Positions 50,518 to 60,020 of a stretch of DNA of 64,000 nucleotides are shown one piece after another; positions within the stretch are counted from its first letter, which is position 1; each line of letters opens with the position of its first letter. Where the stretch lies: contig NZ_CP133592.1 in assembly GCF_031312595.1 (NCBI RefSeq), positions 186,001-250,000 of the forward strand. Direction: 5' to 3'. The DNA comes from Methanolobus sediminis (lineage in GTDB: Archaea; Halobacteriota; Methanosarcinia; Methanosarcinales; Methanosarcinaceae). The position numbers were made by a program, and so were the translations under genes. A model generated the notes under the pieces. The model was not told the origin of the DNA, did no database searches, and was given only the letters and a program-made list of their open reading frames with translations.

Positions 50518-51321
50518 TTATGGATACAACTGAACGGTCTCTGTCACACCATATGATGATGGCAGTACGAAATCTGCTGTTGTTGCTGCACCAGATTCAG
50601 GAGTAAGAACGATATTCACAGTTGTCCTTGGAACAAGGGTAAGTCCTGAACTTTTAAGGGTGCTTAAACCAGTAATGTCGCCTACATTAGGATAAGTAGT
50701 ACCCTGTGAAGCAGAAGATGTAGTAGCAATATACAAAGTGATAAGGTCACCAGTATTCATTACGGGGTTTGCTTGAGAGAATGAAGAATCTTCATCACGG
50801 ATCTTTTCTACAGTATAGTAGTATTCTGAATTATTACCTACCGTACTGGTCGCACTAAGAAGCTTTTCAAGATTTGCAGTAGCATTAGTATCTGAGAAAG
50901 CGCTCATGTTACCATCAGAAGCACCGGTTGATGCATAGGACTTTTCATTGCCTGCATAGACAAGGTTGTTAGCTGTTGTACCATCACTAATAGAAACGAC
51001 TACCTGATTTACATCCACAGAAGCACTACCTACATTAAGACCGACCTTAAGCTTAAGAAGGTCAATTGTGTCTGACATGTCGGTTGAAGTGTTCTTAGCA
51101 CGTACTCCCTCAATGGTTTTTACCATGAGGTTAGATGATACTTCCTGTGTTGCCTGCTTACCGGTTGACTGAGCTTTCTGCTGAAGTGTACCGGAAGTCT
51201 GAATCAATACAGCAGCAGCAACTGCTGCTACTAGAACCATAGCGATGAATATGATAAGAGTACCAATACCCACCTGAGCTCTGGTATTATTTTTCAAATG
51301 TAATGCGTTGTTTGCTTTCAT
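50518..51321 (-). CDS. arlB: Archaellin A of pair 2, identical protein to pair 1
   Basis: The 267-residue protein is identical to the one at 46974-47777, with the copies 3,544 bases apart. The last 120 or so bases of the gene carry about eleven synonymous differences. The rest carries two, then 516 bases match exactly. This pattern fits recent gene conversion. ATG 51321 is chosen over the earlier in-frame start at 51345 because GGAGGATC precedes it. It is likely the second source of the major filament protein. Confidence 0.93.
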   Translation of the reverse strand: MKANNALHLKNNTRAQVGIGTLIIFIAMVLVAAVAAAVLIQTSGTLQQKAQSTGKQATQEVSSNLMVKTIEGVRAKNTSTDMSDTIDLLKLKVGLNVGSASVDVNQVVVSISDGTTANNLVYAGNEKSYASTGASDGNMSAFSDTNATANLEKLLSATSTVGNNSEYYYTVEKIRDEDSSFSQANPVMNTGDLITLYIATTSSASQGTTYPNVGDITGLSTLKSSGLTLVPRTTVNIVLTPESGAATTADFVLPSSYGVTETVQLYP

Positions 51322-51394
51322 GTACGATCCTCCTCTTATATCCATTTATTTTTGGATATGTCACTAATATAGTAATGAATAATATAAATACCAT

Positions 51395-51420
51395 TTGGTT
51401 GGAAATATCAAACATCAAAC
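51395..51420. promoter_or_regulatory. Conserved element upstream of the 7TM gene, copy 2
   Basis: TTGGTTGGAAATATCAAACA followed by TCAAAC repeats the 47844 element with one base changed, although the DNA on either side has diverged. It lies 62 bases before the 7TM start. Confidence 0.55.
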
Positions 51421-51481
51421 TCGCAACTTTTGAACAATGAAAATATATAAATAAAATATAACTAATTAATAGTAGACAGGA

Positions 51482-52285
51482 ATGAACCAAGGACTTCTGT
51501 TAAATGGAACAATATGTTTTGCAATCACATTGACATCCCTTGCCTTTGCATGGGTACTTTCCAGAAACAAGGAGAGTTACAAAGAAAATAGCAAGCCTGC
51601 TCTTTTTTCACTGATCGTATTCTGGACCATGGTCGGACTTATGTACCTGCCAACAACAATCAGAATGTTTGCAGCTTATTCAGGTAATCAGGAAATTGAT
51701 GCAATAATGTATTTTGTTACAGCAATTCCTTTTGCATTCATTTCAGTCCCGCTTGTTTTTTTCATAATATATGTAATAACAGGTAGCAAAAAGATCGGAG
51801 AATATACTTCACTCTTCTTCACACTTATAGGAGCAGCATATCTTACTTTCCTTTACGATAGTGGAATAGTTGGACCTATAGTTACAGAATGGGGTTCCAT
51901 TTTTATGATCAATAGCGATGCTGCAATTAATTTGTATCTCATGGGATTGTTTGTCATTCCCACTTCCATGATACTTGGATTGTTACTGTTGATACTGCTA
52001 CAGAGGATGCCAAAAAGATTAAGGTACAGAACAGCTCTGCCACTTGTAGCTATTTCTTTTGTATTTGATTTTATGCTTACCGACATGATAGCAATAGTTG
52101 ATGTAATGCAAATGTTTGCAAGATTATTTGTTTTTATAGGGATAATACTTGCTTATCTTGCTTATTTCCCTCCGATGACGGTTCAGGAAAAGCTGGGCAT
52201 TCAGGAACAGACAAACGGTAAGCAGAGTATGCACACTGATCATAATATTGAGTTTTATCTGAAAGATGAGACTGATATAGCATGA
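51482..52285 (+). CDS. Seven-helix membrane protein divergent from archaellin A (copy 2)
   Basis: The 267-residue paralog of the 47936 protein has the same seven-helix plan and the blocks GTICFAITLTSLAFAWVLSR, YLPTTIRMFAAY, PLVFFIIYVITGSKK and RLRYRTALPLVAISFVFDFM. The cytoplasmic tail is different and not acidic. About two thirds of residues match by eye. No winged-helix partner follows. It is divergent from archaellin A of pair 2 as in copy 1, so the whole block was duplicated. Confidence 0.75.
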   Translation: MNQGLLLNGTICFAITLTSLAFAWVLSRNKESYKENSKPALFSLIVFWTMVGLMYLPTTIRMFAAYSGNQEIDAIMYFVTAIPFAFISVPLVFFIIYVITGSKKIGEYTSLFFTLIGAAYLTFLYDSGIVGPIVTEWGSIFMINSDAAINLYLMGLFVIPTSMILGLLLLILLQRMPKRLRYRTALPLVAISFVFDFMLTDMIAIVDVMQMFARLFVFIGIILAYLAYFPPMTVQEKLGIQEQTNGKQSMHTDHNIEFYLKDETDIA

Positions 52286-52394
52286 GATCCCATTATTATT
52301 TAGGAATTCTTTTTTAGAAAATCTTACACCTGAATAAACAGCAAAAGGAAAGGCTGCAGGAAAACTAGGTATTATATGTAGAAGACCGGCAGTC

Positions 52395-52430
52395 TTATAT
52401 ACATTTACATCCATGTACGTTTTTGTACAT
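52395..52430 (+). promoter_or_regulatory. trp promoter with TrpY-box-like palindrome
   Basis: The TATA-like TTATATAC (52395-52402) is followed by the perfect palindrome ATGTAC-N6-GTACAT (52413-52430), positioned over the expected start site. TrpY of methanogens binds TGTACA boxes at trp promoters (established). The palindrome has two such near-complete half-sites. No trpY gene lies in the window. Confidence 0.65.
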
Positions 52431-52453
52431 TACAGAACATAAGTGGTTATTAG

Positions 52454-53257
52454 ATGCATGCCGTAATAAATGATATAGTCAGCTCTACTGAAAAAAGAGT
52501 CCAGAACCTTAACACAAAGACAGAACGATCTTCAGCTAAAAAAAGAAGTAGCAATAAAAGGGACATAGTTGCTGCTATCAAGGAAAAGAAACTCCAGGGA
52601 AAAGTTGCAGTTATCTCTGAAGTTAAACCTGCATCACCTGGAAAAAAACTTAGGGATATTAATCCTGAAGATGCAGCTATGATAGCATCAGAAATGGAAA
52701 AAGCCGGAGCAGTAGCAATATCTGTTTTAACGGAGCCTGAATTTTTCCATGGGTCAACAGACAATCTCATATCAGTGAGAAAGAAAATATCACTTCCTGT
52801 TTTACGCAAGGATTTCATTATCGATGAGATTCAATTCAATGAAATTGAAAGCGACCTTATATTATTAATAGCAGGTATTCTTGGCGACAAGCTTGGAAAA
52901 ATGACGGACATGGCCATATCAAAAGGATTTGAGCCTCTTGTTGAAGTCCACAATGAGAATGAACTTAAAAATGCGCTTGAAACTAAAACAAGGATAATTG
53001 GAATAAATAATAGGGATCTAAGCAATCTTGGGATAGATCTTGCTACAACGCTTCAACTTATACCGCTTGTTAAAGATTTTGATAGGATAAATGGACAAGA
53101 GCACACCATAATCAGTGAAAGCGGAATGCACACCATTGATGATGTAAAGATGGTTGTTAAAGCCGGGGCTGATGCAGTACTTGTTGGTACATCCATCATA
53201 AAGAGCGGAGAGATATACGCAAAGACGAAAGAGCTTGTCGATGCACTTGACGATTAA
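52454..53257 (+). CDS. trpC: Indole-3-glycerol-phosphate synthase
   Basis: The 267-residue TIM barrel catalyses ring closure of CdRP to indole-3-glycerol phosphate in tryptophan synthesis. Motifs: VAVISEVKPASPGK, the catalytic Lys in LPVLRKDFIIDEIQ, IIGINNRDLSNLGIDL, ISESGMHTIDDVKMV and AVLVGTSIIKS. It is the first gene of trpCBA, with 15 bases to trpB. The fused PRAI (trpF) of some species is absent. The ATG start is preceded by no clear ribosome site, so a nearly leaderless transcript is possible. Confidence 0.93.
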   Translation: MHAVINDIVSSTEKRVQNLNTKTERSSAKKRSSNKRDIVAAIKEKKLQGKVAVISEVKPASPGKKLRDINPEDAAMIASEMEKAGAVAISVLTEPEFFHGSTDNLISVRKKISLPVLRKDFIIDEIQFNEIESDLILLIAGILGDKLGKMTDMAISKGFEPLVEVHNENELKNALETKTRIIGINNRDLSNLGIDLATTLQLIPLVKDFDRINGQEHTIISESGMHTIDDVKMVVKAGADAVLVGTSIIKSGEIYAKTKELVDALDD

Positions 53258-53272
53258 TAAAAGATACGGAGA

Positions 53273-54490
53273 ATGATAATGAAAAAATCAATGTATGGTA
53301 AATTCGGAGGGCAGTTCGTTCCCGAAGTGCTCATGCCGGCACTTACAGAGCTTGAAGAAGCCTATGAACGTTACAAGGATGATCCTGAGTTCCTGAAAGA
53401 ACTGGATTTCTATATGAAAGAGTTTGCAGGCAGGGAAACTCCTCTTTATTTTGCCAAAAATCTCAGTAAGAAATACGGAATTAAGATCTACCTGAAACGC
53501 GAGGACCTTGTTCATGGTGGTGCCCATAAATTGAACAATACTCTTGGACAGGCACTTCTGGCCAAGTATATGGGCAAGAAACGTCTTATTGCTGAAACAG
53601 GGGCAGGACAGCATGGAACCGCAACTGCAATGGCAGCTGCAAATATGGGATTTGAATCTGAGGTTTATATGGGTGCAAAAGATGTTATCCGCCAGCACAT
53701 GAATGTTTACAGAATGGAGCTTATGGGTTCCAAAGTAAATGCTGTTGAATCCGGTTCAAAGACACTAAAGGATGCAATCAATGAAGCCCTCAGGGACTGG
53801 GTTACCAATGTTGAGAATACTCACTACCTTATCGGTTCAGTTGTAGGACCTCACCCATATCCTATGATCGTGCGTGATTTCCAGAGTGTTATTGGAAAGG
53901 AAGTCAAAGAGCAGATCATGGAGAAAGAGGGCAGGTACCCGGATTCCATTGTTGCCTGTGCTGGCGGTGGAAGTAATGCGATGGGTATTTTCTATCCATT
54001 CATTGAAGACAAGGAAGTTAAACTCTTCCCGGTTGAAGCAGGTGGAAAGGAATTAAAGACCACTGAAAAGGAAGCGCTGCATTCTGCATCACTTTGTGTT
54101 GGTGAGGAAGGCATCCTCCAGGGTGCACACACACTCATACTTCAGGACAAGTACGGACAGATACTTGAATCCAGTTCTATATCAGCAGGACTTGATTATT
54201 CAGGAGTCGGGCCTGAACTTGCATACCTCGCGGATATTGGCAGGATAAATCCGTGTACTGTCAGTGATGACGAGGCACTGGAAGCATTCTATGAGCTCAG
54301 CCGTCTTGAAGGAATTATTCCCGCACTGGAATCATCACATGCTGTTGCTTATGTTATGAAGATGGCAAAGAATGGGGAACTTGAGAAACTTGGTGATCTT
54401 GTTGTTATTAACCTTTCCGGAAGAGGAGATAAGGACCTTGAAACAGTGTTTAAATTAAAGGAAGAAAAGGCAAAGGAGGCTTGCCAGTGA
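53273..54490 (+). CDS. trpB: Tryptophan synthase beta chain
   Basis: The 405-residue PLP enzyme joins indole and serine. [20 protein letters not shown] opens the protein. [17 protein letters not shown] contains the PLP lysine (Lys86 by this start). [12 protein letters not shown] and [15 protein letters not shown] are the indole-serine and phosphate loops. [15 protein letters not shown] is near the C-terminus. This is the TrpB1 type that pairs with TrpA. An in-frame ATG six nucleotides later is possible. Its stop overlaps the trpA start. Confidence 0.95.
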   Translation: MIMKKSMYGKFGGQFVPEVLMPALTELEEAYERYKDDPEFLKELDFYMKEFAGRETPLYFAKNLSKKYGIKIYLKREDLVHGGAHKLNNTLGQALLAKYMGKKRLIAETGAGQHGTATAMAAANMGFESEVYMGAKDVIRQHMNVYRMELMGSKVNAVESGSKTLKDAINEALRDWVTNVENTHYLIGSVVGPHPYPMIVRDFQSVIGKEVKEQIMEKEGRYPDSIVACAGGGSNAMGIFYPFIEDKEVKLFPVEAGGKELKTTEKEALHSASLCVGEEGILQGAHTLILQDKYGQILESSSISAGLDYSGVGPELAYLADIGRINPCTVSDDEALEAFYELSRLEGIIPALESSHAVAYVMKMAKNGELEKLGDLVVINLSGRGDKDLETVFKLKEEKAKEACQ

Positions 54491-55260
54491 GAATCGCAGA
54501 TAAATTTGCAGAACTTAAAGAAAAGAATGAAAAGGCTCTTATTGCCTATGTCTGTGCAGGCGATCCTTCAGCCGAAGCTACAAAAGAGATAGTTCATGCA
54601 CTTGTAAAAGGCGGGGCAGATATTGTTGAACTTGGACTTCCATTCTCAGATCCGGTTGCAGACGGACCTACCATACAGGCTGCATCAACCAGGGCACTTG
54701 AAGCTGGCATGAACCCGGACATTTATTTTGAGATGGCAGCATCCATCAAGGAAAATGTTCCTCTGGTCTGCATGACATATTATAATCTAATATATAAGAG
54801 AGGGAATGAGAAATTTGCTAAAGATTGTGCTGAAGCAGGTATTACCGGAATTATCGTACCTGACCTTCCGGCAGAAGAAGCAGATGAACTACATGTTGCA
54901 TGTAAGAATAATGGTGTTGACCTGATATTCCTTATCACACCGGTAACTACAGGAAAGAGAATGGAAAAGAATCTGGAAAAAACATCCGGTTTTGTCTATA
55001 TTGTTTCAAGACTTGGAGTCACCGGAGAAAGAGTCGATGTAGCAGAATCAACAAAGAACATCCTTGCACGCATTGATACAGAAGTTCCAAAAGCAGTTGG
55101 TTTTGGAATCTCCAACGGGCAGCAGGCTGCGGAAGTTATCAAAGCAGGTGCTGATGCGGTTATTGTAGGTTCTGCTTTTGTCAGCATAATCGCTTCAGGT
55201 GAGAATGTAAATGAAAGAGTGGAGAAACTTGCATCAGAATTAAAGATAAGCTGCAGATGA
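54487..55260 (+). CDS. trpA: Tryptophan synthase alpha chain
   Basis: The 257-residue TIM barrel cleaves indole-3-glycerol phosphate. [20 protein letters not shown] holds the catalytic Glu and Asp-containing loop, [15 protein letters not shown] the second loop, and [20 protein letters not shown] the phosphate site. GTG 54487 overlaps the trpB stop (GTGA) and follows GGAGG by 7 bases, so it is preferred over TTG 54481. This ends the operon. Confidence 0.95.
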   Translation: MRIADKFAELKEKNEKALIAYVCAGDPSAEATKEIVHALVKGGADIVELGLPFSDPVADGPTIQAASTRALEAGMNPDIYFEMAASIKENVPLVCMTYYNLIYKRGNEKFAKDCAEAGITGIIVPDLPAEEADELHVACKNNGVDLIFLITPVTTGKRMEKNLEKTSGFVYIVSRLGVTGERVDVAESTKNILARIDTEVPKAVGFGISNGQQAAEVIKAGADAVIVGSAFVSIIASGENVNERVEKLASELKISCR

Positions 55261-55342
55261 TTATCTGCCAGCTTTTTAATTTTATGATTTTAAATCAAAT
55301 TCTAATAAAACAGTTTTTAAAAAACAAATTGAGGAATGCAGA

Positions 55343-56473
55343 TCACTCTGCAAAAAGCTGATCCACGAACCACTGCGGATCGAATTTGCGAAGGTCGTCA
55401 TATCCCTGTCCCATTCCAAGGAACAAAATTGGTTTTCCTGTGATGTATGCAATGGAAATTGCTGCACCACCCTTGGAATCAGCATCTGTTTTTGTCAGGA
55501 TTGAACCGCTTATAGGAACTGCATCATTAAATTGTGCTGCCCTTTCCACAGCATCGTTACCTGCAACTGCCTCATCCACAAAGATTATGAGGTCTGGTGG
55601 GGCTACACGGCAGACTTTCTTAAGCTGCTCCATGAGGTTAATATTGGTATGCATCCTGCCAGCGGTGTCAGATAATACAACATCCACATTATGTGCCTTA
55701 GCATGCTGCATTGCATCATAAATAACAGCAGCCGGGTCGCCCTGCTCCTGATGTTTGATTATCTTTACTCCGATCTTGTTGGCATGGATGGCAAGCTGGT
55801 CAATTGCACCGGCCCTGAATGTGTCACCTGCAGCAACTACAACTGACATTCCCTGATCCTTAAAACGTTTGGAAAGCTTGGCAATGGAGGTGGTCTTTCC
55901 AGTTCCGTTTATACCAATAAAAACAATGTGTACCGGCTTTTTAGCATTCTTCACATATTCATCAAGGTCAAATACATTGGCACTCATCACATCATAGATC
56001 GCATTTTTAAGGGCATCTTCAACAATGTTGCCAGTGTTGCTACCAATGCGTCTTCTGGTTCCAACCAGCTGACTCTTTACTGAGCTTACAATTGCTTCTG
56101 AAACTGAAAGTGCGATATCACTCTCAAGAAGAGCCATTTCCAGATCCCAAAGAGGTTCTTCAAGATCATCTTCATCCAGAATAAATTCCCTTTCAAAAAC
56201 AAGAGCTTTAGCTTTTTGTGCAAAACCAAATTTCTTAGCAGTTTTGCCTTCCTCTTCTGGAACTGGTTTAGTTTCTTCAGCGGAAAGTTCGGGTTTTTCT
56301 CTTAATTCTTCCTGTGAAGAAGGGGAAACTACGACAGGAGATCCCAATTCTTCTGAAGACTCCACAATTTCCTCTACTGGTTCGATTGCAACAGCTTTTT
56401 CATCTATTTTGCTGCCAATCTTATCCTTGAATCCACTGAGTTTTGCCTTGAGTTTATTGAACACGTGATACAA
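55343..56473 (-). CDS. ftsY: Signal recognition particle receptor
   Basis: The 376-residue SRP GTPase has a charged acidic N-terminal A domain (1-90), the N domain, and the G domain with GINGTGKTTSIAKLSKRF, DTFRAGAIDQL, SDTAGRMHTN and TKTDADSKGGAA. It docks SRP to the membrane for cotranslational insertion. It heads the conserved archaeal prefoldin/ribosomal cluster as the most downstream gene. It is transcribed after pfdA with a 41-base gap. Confidence 0.95.
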   Translation of the reverse strand: MYHVFNKLKAKLSGFKDKIGSKIDEKAVAIEPVEEIVESSEELGSPVVVSPSSQEELREKPELSAEETKPVPEEEGKTAKKFGFAQKAKALVFEREFILDEDDLEEPLWDLEMALLESDIALSVSEAIVSSVKSQLVGTRRRIGSNTGNIVEDALKNAIYDVMSANVFDLDEYVKNAKKPVHIVFIGINGTGKTTSIAKLSKRFKDQGMSVVVAAGDTFRAGAIDQLAIHANKIGVKIIKHQEQGDPAAVIYDAMQHAKAHNVDVVLSDTAGRMHTNINLMEQLKKVCRVAPPDLIIFVDEAVAGNDAVERAAQFNDAVPISGSILTKTDADSKGGAAISIAYITGKPILFLGMGQGYDDLRKFDPQWFVDQLFAE

Positions 56474-56514
56474 CTCGCAAGTTTGTTAAAAATAGAAAAA
56501 AATAGAAAAAAGGT

Positions 56515-56952
56515 TCACTGGGAACCTGGGTTTCCTTGAGACTGCTGGAGTCTTGTAAGGAATGATTCAATAGCCTGCATCTGCTGGGCTAACTGGGCAA
56601 GGGTCTTATTCATATTTTCGAGAGCTGTTGTAAGTTTTTCCCTGCGGCGCTGGAGAATCTCCTTTGCTTCAGGAAGAGGCCTTTCAACAGTTAACCCTGC
56701 ACCGATATCAACCACTGCTTTGTCAGTGTGACTGATATTGGCATATACAAATGAACCGGAACCTATCGGAAACATTATTTCAGAACCAGCTGAAACATTG
56801 TTGAGCTCATCAATTGCGTTTATTGCTCTGTTACAATCTTCCAGTGATATCTGGACCATGCTCATCTGTTGCTGCACCATTTCCGCACGTTTCTGAAACT
56901 CGCGGTGCTGGTTTGCAAGAACCCTTGGATCCTGTCCATTCATATCTGCCAT
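56515..56952 (-). CDS. pfdA: Prefoldin alpha subunit
   Basis: The 145-residue protein has two long coiled-coil helices (residues 10-55 and 95-140) joined by a beta barrel segment with SEIMFPIGSGSFVYANI and VERPLPEAKEILQ. Archaeal prefoldin, with two alpha and four beta subunits, delivers unfolded proteins to the thermosome. The start at 56952 is 3 bases past the LX stop (56956-56958), so the two are tightly coupled. Confidence 0.92.
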   Translation of the reverse strand: MADMNGQDPRVLANQHREFQKRAEMVQQQMSMVQISLEDCNRAINAIDELNNVSAGSEIMFPIGSGSFVYANISHTDKAVVDIGAGLTVERPLPEAKEILQRRREKLTTALENMNKTLAQLAQQMQAIESFLTRLQQSQGNPGSQ

Positions 56953-56955
56953 GGA

Positions 56956-57132
56956 TCATGCCTCAGTTATACTTTCGATCTTTATTAAGTTCCTTTTAAG
57001 ACCATGTTTACTGCCAAAGAGAGAATACACTTTATCTTCTGCATTCTTCTCGTTCTGGCTCTCAATGACCTTTGTGAACTTTTCCCATGCTATTCCGGCC
57101 TTGAATGTGCCTTTGACCTGAAATGTCTTCAT
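56956..57132 (-). CDS. rplX: Large-subunit ribosomal protein LX (L18Ae family)
   Basis: The 58-residue protein reads [20 protein letters not shown], then [20 protein letters not shown] and [18 protein letters not shown]. It is the archaeal LX protein (L20A/L18Ae). It lies between eIF6 and prefoldin alpha, the usual archaeal order. Confidence 0.92.
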   Translation of the reverse strand: MKTFQVKGTFKAGIAWEKFTKVIESQNEKNAEDKVYSLFGSKHGLKRNLIKIESITEA

Positions 57133-57151
57133 TTAAATCACCTAAAAACCA

Positions 57152-57808
57152 TTATTCTAATAAGCCCAGGGCATCTTCTATTCTTCCCAGTTCATGACCT
57201 GTGGTCTGCGAACCTGCAACATAACCTTTGGAATTGGCTATCAAGCCGGAACCTACCATTTGAGTTCCATAGTTTGATGTTCCAATATCCACAGGAAGAC
57301 CAAATAATTCCTCAAGCACTTCAAGTTCAGTACTTGTTGCCCGAGGATTTACAAGCAAACCTTTATTGGTTGCAACTCCGGCCATCCCTACGGTTTTAGC
57401 ACCACCTATAGTGCCTCTTTTAACTTCTACCTTGAGAGCTTTCTCAATAGTTTCCAACGACTTATCACTAAGTTCCGGATGAACAAGTGCTGCAGAATCA
57501 TTTGCAAGCACAACATTACCCACAGCATTCAGCTTACTGGGAAATTCAACTACCGGAACATCAATCTGGTCTTTGCCTCTTACATTGGAATCCATTGGAA
57601 CAAGCACTGCGTTGGAATTTCCCCGACAAAGTGAACCCACAATAGTACTTCCATTGATAAGGGTTTCCACTACATTTGCCTGCAAGAACCGGCCTATCTT
57701 TTCACGGACAGACTCAGGAGTACCCAGAGGTACAAGCACTACATCTTCGGTGCATGTTGCAAAAGCCCCTATTATGGGGCTTTCCTGTATAGTTATAGTT
57801 CGTATCAT
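57152..57808 (-). CDS. eif6: Translation initiation factor 6
   Basis: The 218-residue protein has the five-fold pseudo-symmetric eIF6 fold, with repeats such as [36 protein letters not shown] and [20 protein letters not shown]. It binds the large ribosomal subunit and prevents premature joining with the small one. The ATG at 57808 follows L31e by 33 bases. Confidence 0.93.
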   Translation of the reverse strand: MIRTITIQESPIIGAFATCTEDVVLVPLGTPESVREKIGRFLQANVVETLINGSTIVGSLCRGNSNAVLVPMDSNVRGKDQIDVPVVEFPSKLNAVGNVVLANDSAALVHPELSDKSLETIEKALKVEVKRGTIGGAKTVGMAGVATNKGLLVNPRATSTELEVLEELFGLPVDIGTSNYGTQMVGSGLIANSKGYVAGSQTTGHELGRIEDALGLLE

Positions 57809-57841
57809 TTTATGTTAAACTGGAATGATACCCGGAAACAT

Positions 57842-58117
57842 TTATGCGAGTTCCGCCTGAACTTCGCCATCCTCGAACTTTGCAGCTCTTACACGGATGG
57901 AAAGTGGTGGCTTCTCACAGCCGCGTTCCCATACTTTCTCATTGATGGTCTTGTCTAACTTGACCATATCAGGTTCTACCTTCATGTGCTTTGTAAGGTA
58001 TTCCCTGATAACTACCATAGTCTTCTTGGCCCTTTTCCAGCGTGGAATTGACTTAATTTCACGGAGAGGAATCGTATAGATCTGCTCTTTTACTATATCT
58101 TCTGCCATTATCATCAC
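57842..58117 (-). CDS. rpl31e: Large-subunit ribosomal protein L31e
   Basis: The 91-residue protein has the L31e pattern [20 protein letters not shown] and [20 protein letters not shown] with [11 protein letters not shown]. The frame opens MMIMAEDIV. The true start is probably the last ATG, giving MAEDIVKEQ. It follows L39e by 4 bases. Confidence 0.93.
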   Translation of the reverse strand: MMIMAEDIVKEQIYTIPLREIKSIPRWKRAKKTMVVIREYLTKHMKVEPDMVKLDKTINEKVWERGCEKPPLSIRVRAAKFEDGEVQAELA

Positions 58118-58121
58118 CTAC

Positions 58122-58277
58122 TTATTTCACATCGAGACTGCTTCTTCTCCAGTGTCTTCTCTTTGGATGGCTTACGACCTTACGTTCGGTCTTAATGATG
58201 ACCCAGGTAGGAACCCTGTGGTTCTGCCTGTGTGCTTTTGCCAACCTTGTCTTCTGTCCTTTAGTATTGTGGCTCAC
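58122..58277 (-). CDS. rpl39e: Large-subunit ribosomal protein L39e
   Basis: The 51-residue, strongly basic protein reads [19 protein letters not shown], then [16 protein letters not shown] and [12 protein letters not shown]. The GTG start at 58277 is the only in-frame start that gives the conserved N-terminus. It is first of the L39e-L31e-eIF6-LX run. Confidence 0.93.
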   Translation of the reverse strand: MSHNTKGQKTRLAKAHRQNHRVPTWVIIKTERKVVSHPKRRHWRRSSLDVK

Positions 58278-58388
58278 TTGTCTCACCTATGCTATGATTT
58301 GTATTAAAGTATCGATTGAATTTTGAACTTATAACATAATTATTGTATAAATCTTTAATCATGTTGTTCCGTTCGCTGTTTCATTCCT

Positions 58389-58988
58389 TCACGCTCTTTT
58401 GCGTTCGATAACATGTGATTGTACATGAGTGGGGAATATCTCTTTAATCTTATCTGGACCATGATTCCGAGCTATCATTTCCCTGAGCTCAGTTTCATAA
58501 TCAGCTTTTAGTACATCCTCACTCAGACCTTCCTCGATGACCAGATGCTTATTTACAAGTTCGTTCACGGCAGCACGCCCGTATCCTTTCAAAGGACACA
58601 TATAATGAACACCAAACCGATCCTCAATGCTTCTTATCTGTGACATTTCAAGCATTGGAACACGGTCATCACGGCGAATCCCGTCAGCAATGAATGTGAC
58701 ATTCGAATCGGCCGCTAGATGCTCAATGAAGCTTTTGTGAATGAAATTGATAGCGTTCTTAGGAAAGCCATCCTCCATTATCATATCGTATGCCTTTTCA
58801 AGAATTGAAACATCGGGATTGATGATCCTGTGCGGAAAACCAAGCCTCTCTGCAGTTTCAGCAGCTACTTCCCCAACAGGAAGCAGTGAAAAACTGCATG
58901 TTACAAGTTCAACCTCAAAGAAAGGCTCCAGCAGTATTGCAGACAGAGAACTGTCTTTTCCACCACTGAACATTACCGATACTTGCAT
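58389..58988 (-). CDS. PP-loop ATP-pyrophosphatase-like protein
   Basis: The 199-residue protein begins MQVSVMFSGGKDSSLSAILL, the N-type ATP-binding SGGxDS motif. EHLAADSNVTFIADGIRRDD and HYMCPLKGYGRAAVNELVNK follow. It is a small stand-alone member of the alpha-hydrolase superfamily that regularly sits between PDCD5 and L39e in methanogens. Its reaction is unproven; tRNA or diphthamide-related modification is likely by family. It is 10 bases after the PDCD5 gene. Confidence 0.82.
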   Translation of the reverse strand: MQVSVMFSGGKDSSLSAILLEPFFEVELVTCSFSLLPVGEVAAETAERLGFPHRIINPDVSILEKAYDMIMEDGFPKNAINFIHKSFIEHLAADSNVTFIADGIRRDDRVPMLEMSQIRSIEDRFGVHYMCPLKGYGRAAVNELVNKHLVIEEGLSEDVLKADYETELREMIARNHGPDKIKEIFPTHVQSHVIERKRA

Positions 58989-58997
58989 GAAGGGCGC

Positions 58998-59366
58998 TCA
59001 CATACGCTTAATAGTGGTTTCCCTCTTTTTGGGCTGCATCTGAACCAGAAGCTGTTTGAGTTTCTCATCGTCGATCATAGTTTGAAGCCTGCCACTCTGT
59101 GCAAGCATGATCAACTGATTTTCAAGCTGCTCTACAAGTTCCTTGCGGGACATACGCAGATTTGTCAGCCTCTCACGTGCTTCCGGAGTCAGGATCTGAC
59201 GCATCAGAGCCTGCTTCTTTGCTTCCATCTCAGCCTGCATCTGCTCCTGCTGCATTGCTGCCTGCATATCGGCACCGCCCATCTGCTGTTGAGCTGCCTG
59301 TTGCTGCTGGATCTGTGCAAGTCTTTTTCTTCTTATCTCTTCAAGGTCATCCGTCATGAAAGTCAC
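58998..59366 (-). CDS. PDCD5-family DNA-binding protein
   Basis: The 122-residue protein starts with DDLEEIRRKRLAQIQQQQAA and a Gln-rich helix. ILTPEARERLTNLRMSRKEL and VEQLENQLIMLAQSG follow, then a basic C-terminal end KKRETTIKRM. This matches archaeal PDCD5/TFAR19 proteins. It lies between S19e and the PP-loop gene in the standard archaeal cluster. Confidence 0.9.
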   Translation of the reverse strand: MTFMTDDLEEIRRKRLAQIQQQQAAQQQMGGADMQAAMQQEQMQAEMEAKKQALMRQILTPEARERLTNLRMSRKELVEQLENQLIMLAQSGRLQTMIDDEKLKQLLVQMQPKKRETTIKRM

Positions 59367-59426
59367 CTTTGCTTATAAGATGTAAGCAGTGTTTCCTTAT
59401 AGGAGTTATCGAACTGGAAGATGCAT

Positions 59427-59876
59427 TCAGTATTTAGCAAGACCTGGAATTGTTTCCAGAAGGCCCTGTTTTACCTCGTATGCAACATTGTCAAGCATGG
59501 ACTGTCCCTGTGGGGATACCACACGACCACTCTTGAGAGAGCGTACAAAACCTGCTTCCTCAAGCTGCTGAAGTGCAGTTCTTGCAATTGCACCGCTGCC
59601 CTTTGCCTTTTTGCCAGGAGCAACGCCTCTGTCCTTCTTTCCTCCGTAGACAGATCTCATTCTCTCAACACCGATTGGGCCCTGGGTGTATACAGTTCTA
59701 AGTACTGCTGCACATCTTGTGTACCACCATTCAGTGTCGATTGGTGGAAGTTCCTTGTGCACACCTGTTTTTACATATGTTGCCCACTCAGGTGGATTTA
59801 CTTTATCATTCTCTTTCAACTTTTCTGCTACCTTTGCTATAAACTCGGCTGCAGGAACGTCATATACAGTTGTCAT
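59427..59876 (-). CDS. rps19e: Small-subunit ribosomal protein S19e
   Basis: The 149-residue S19e protein shows [57 protein letters not shown] and [13 protein letters not shown]. It is a component of the 30S subunit in Archaea and Eukarya. It begins the leftward translation block. Confidence 0.93.
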   Translation of the reverse strand: MTTVYDVPAAEFIAKVAEKLKENDKVNPPEWATYVKTGVHKELPPIDTEWWYTRCAAVLRTVYTQGPIGVERMRSVYGGKKDRGVAPGKKAKGSGAIARTALQQLEEAGFVRSLKSGRVVSPQGQSMLDNVAYEVKQGLLETIPGLAKY

Positions 59877-60020
59877 TAATTATTCTCCTGAATTATAATA
59901 TCTGTTAAGATACCCACCATCTGCAGGACTCAATTGCATCAGGTGATTAGTTCAGCTGGATTTGTGATGTTTAAACTATTGAGTAGTATATACGTTTTTC
60001 GGCAGTTTTGCCTATCAGGA

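Noticed and set aside
58983-59378. Plus-strand 131-residue frame
   Set aside because: Antisense to the PDCD5 gene. Leu/His-rich translation reflects the Gln codons on the real strand.
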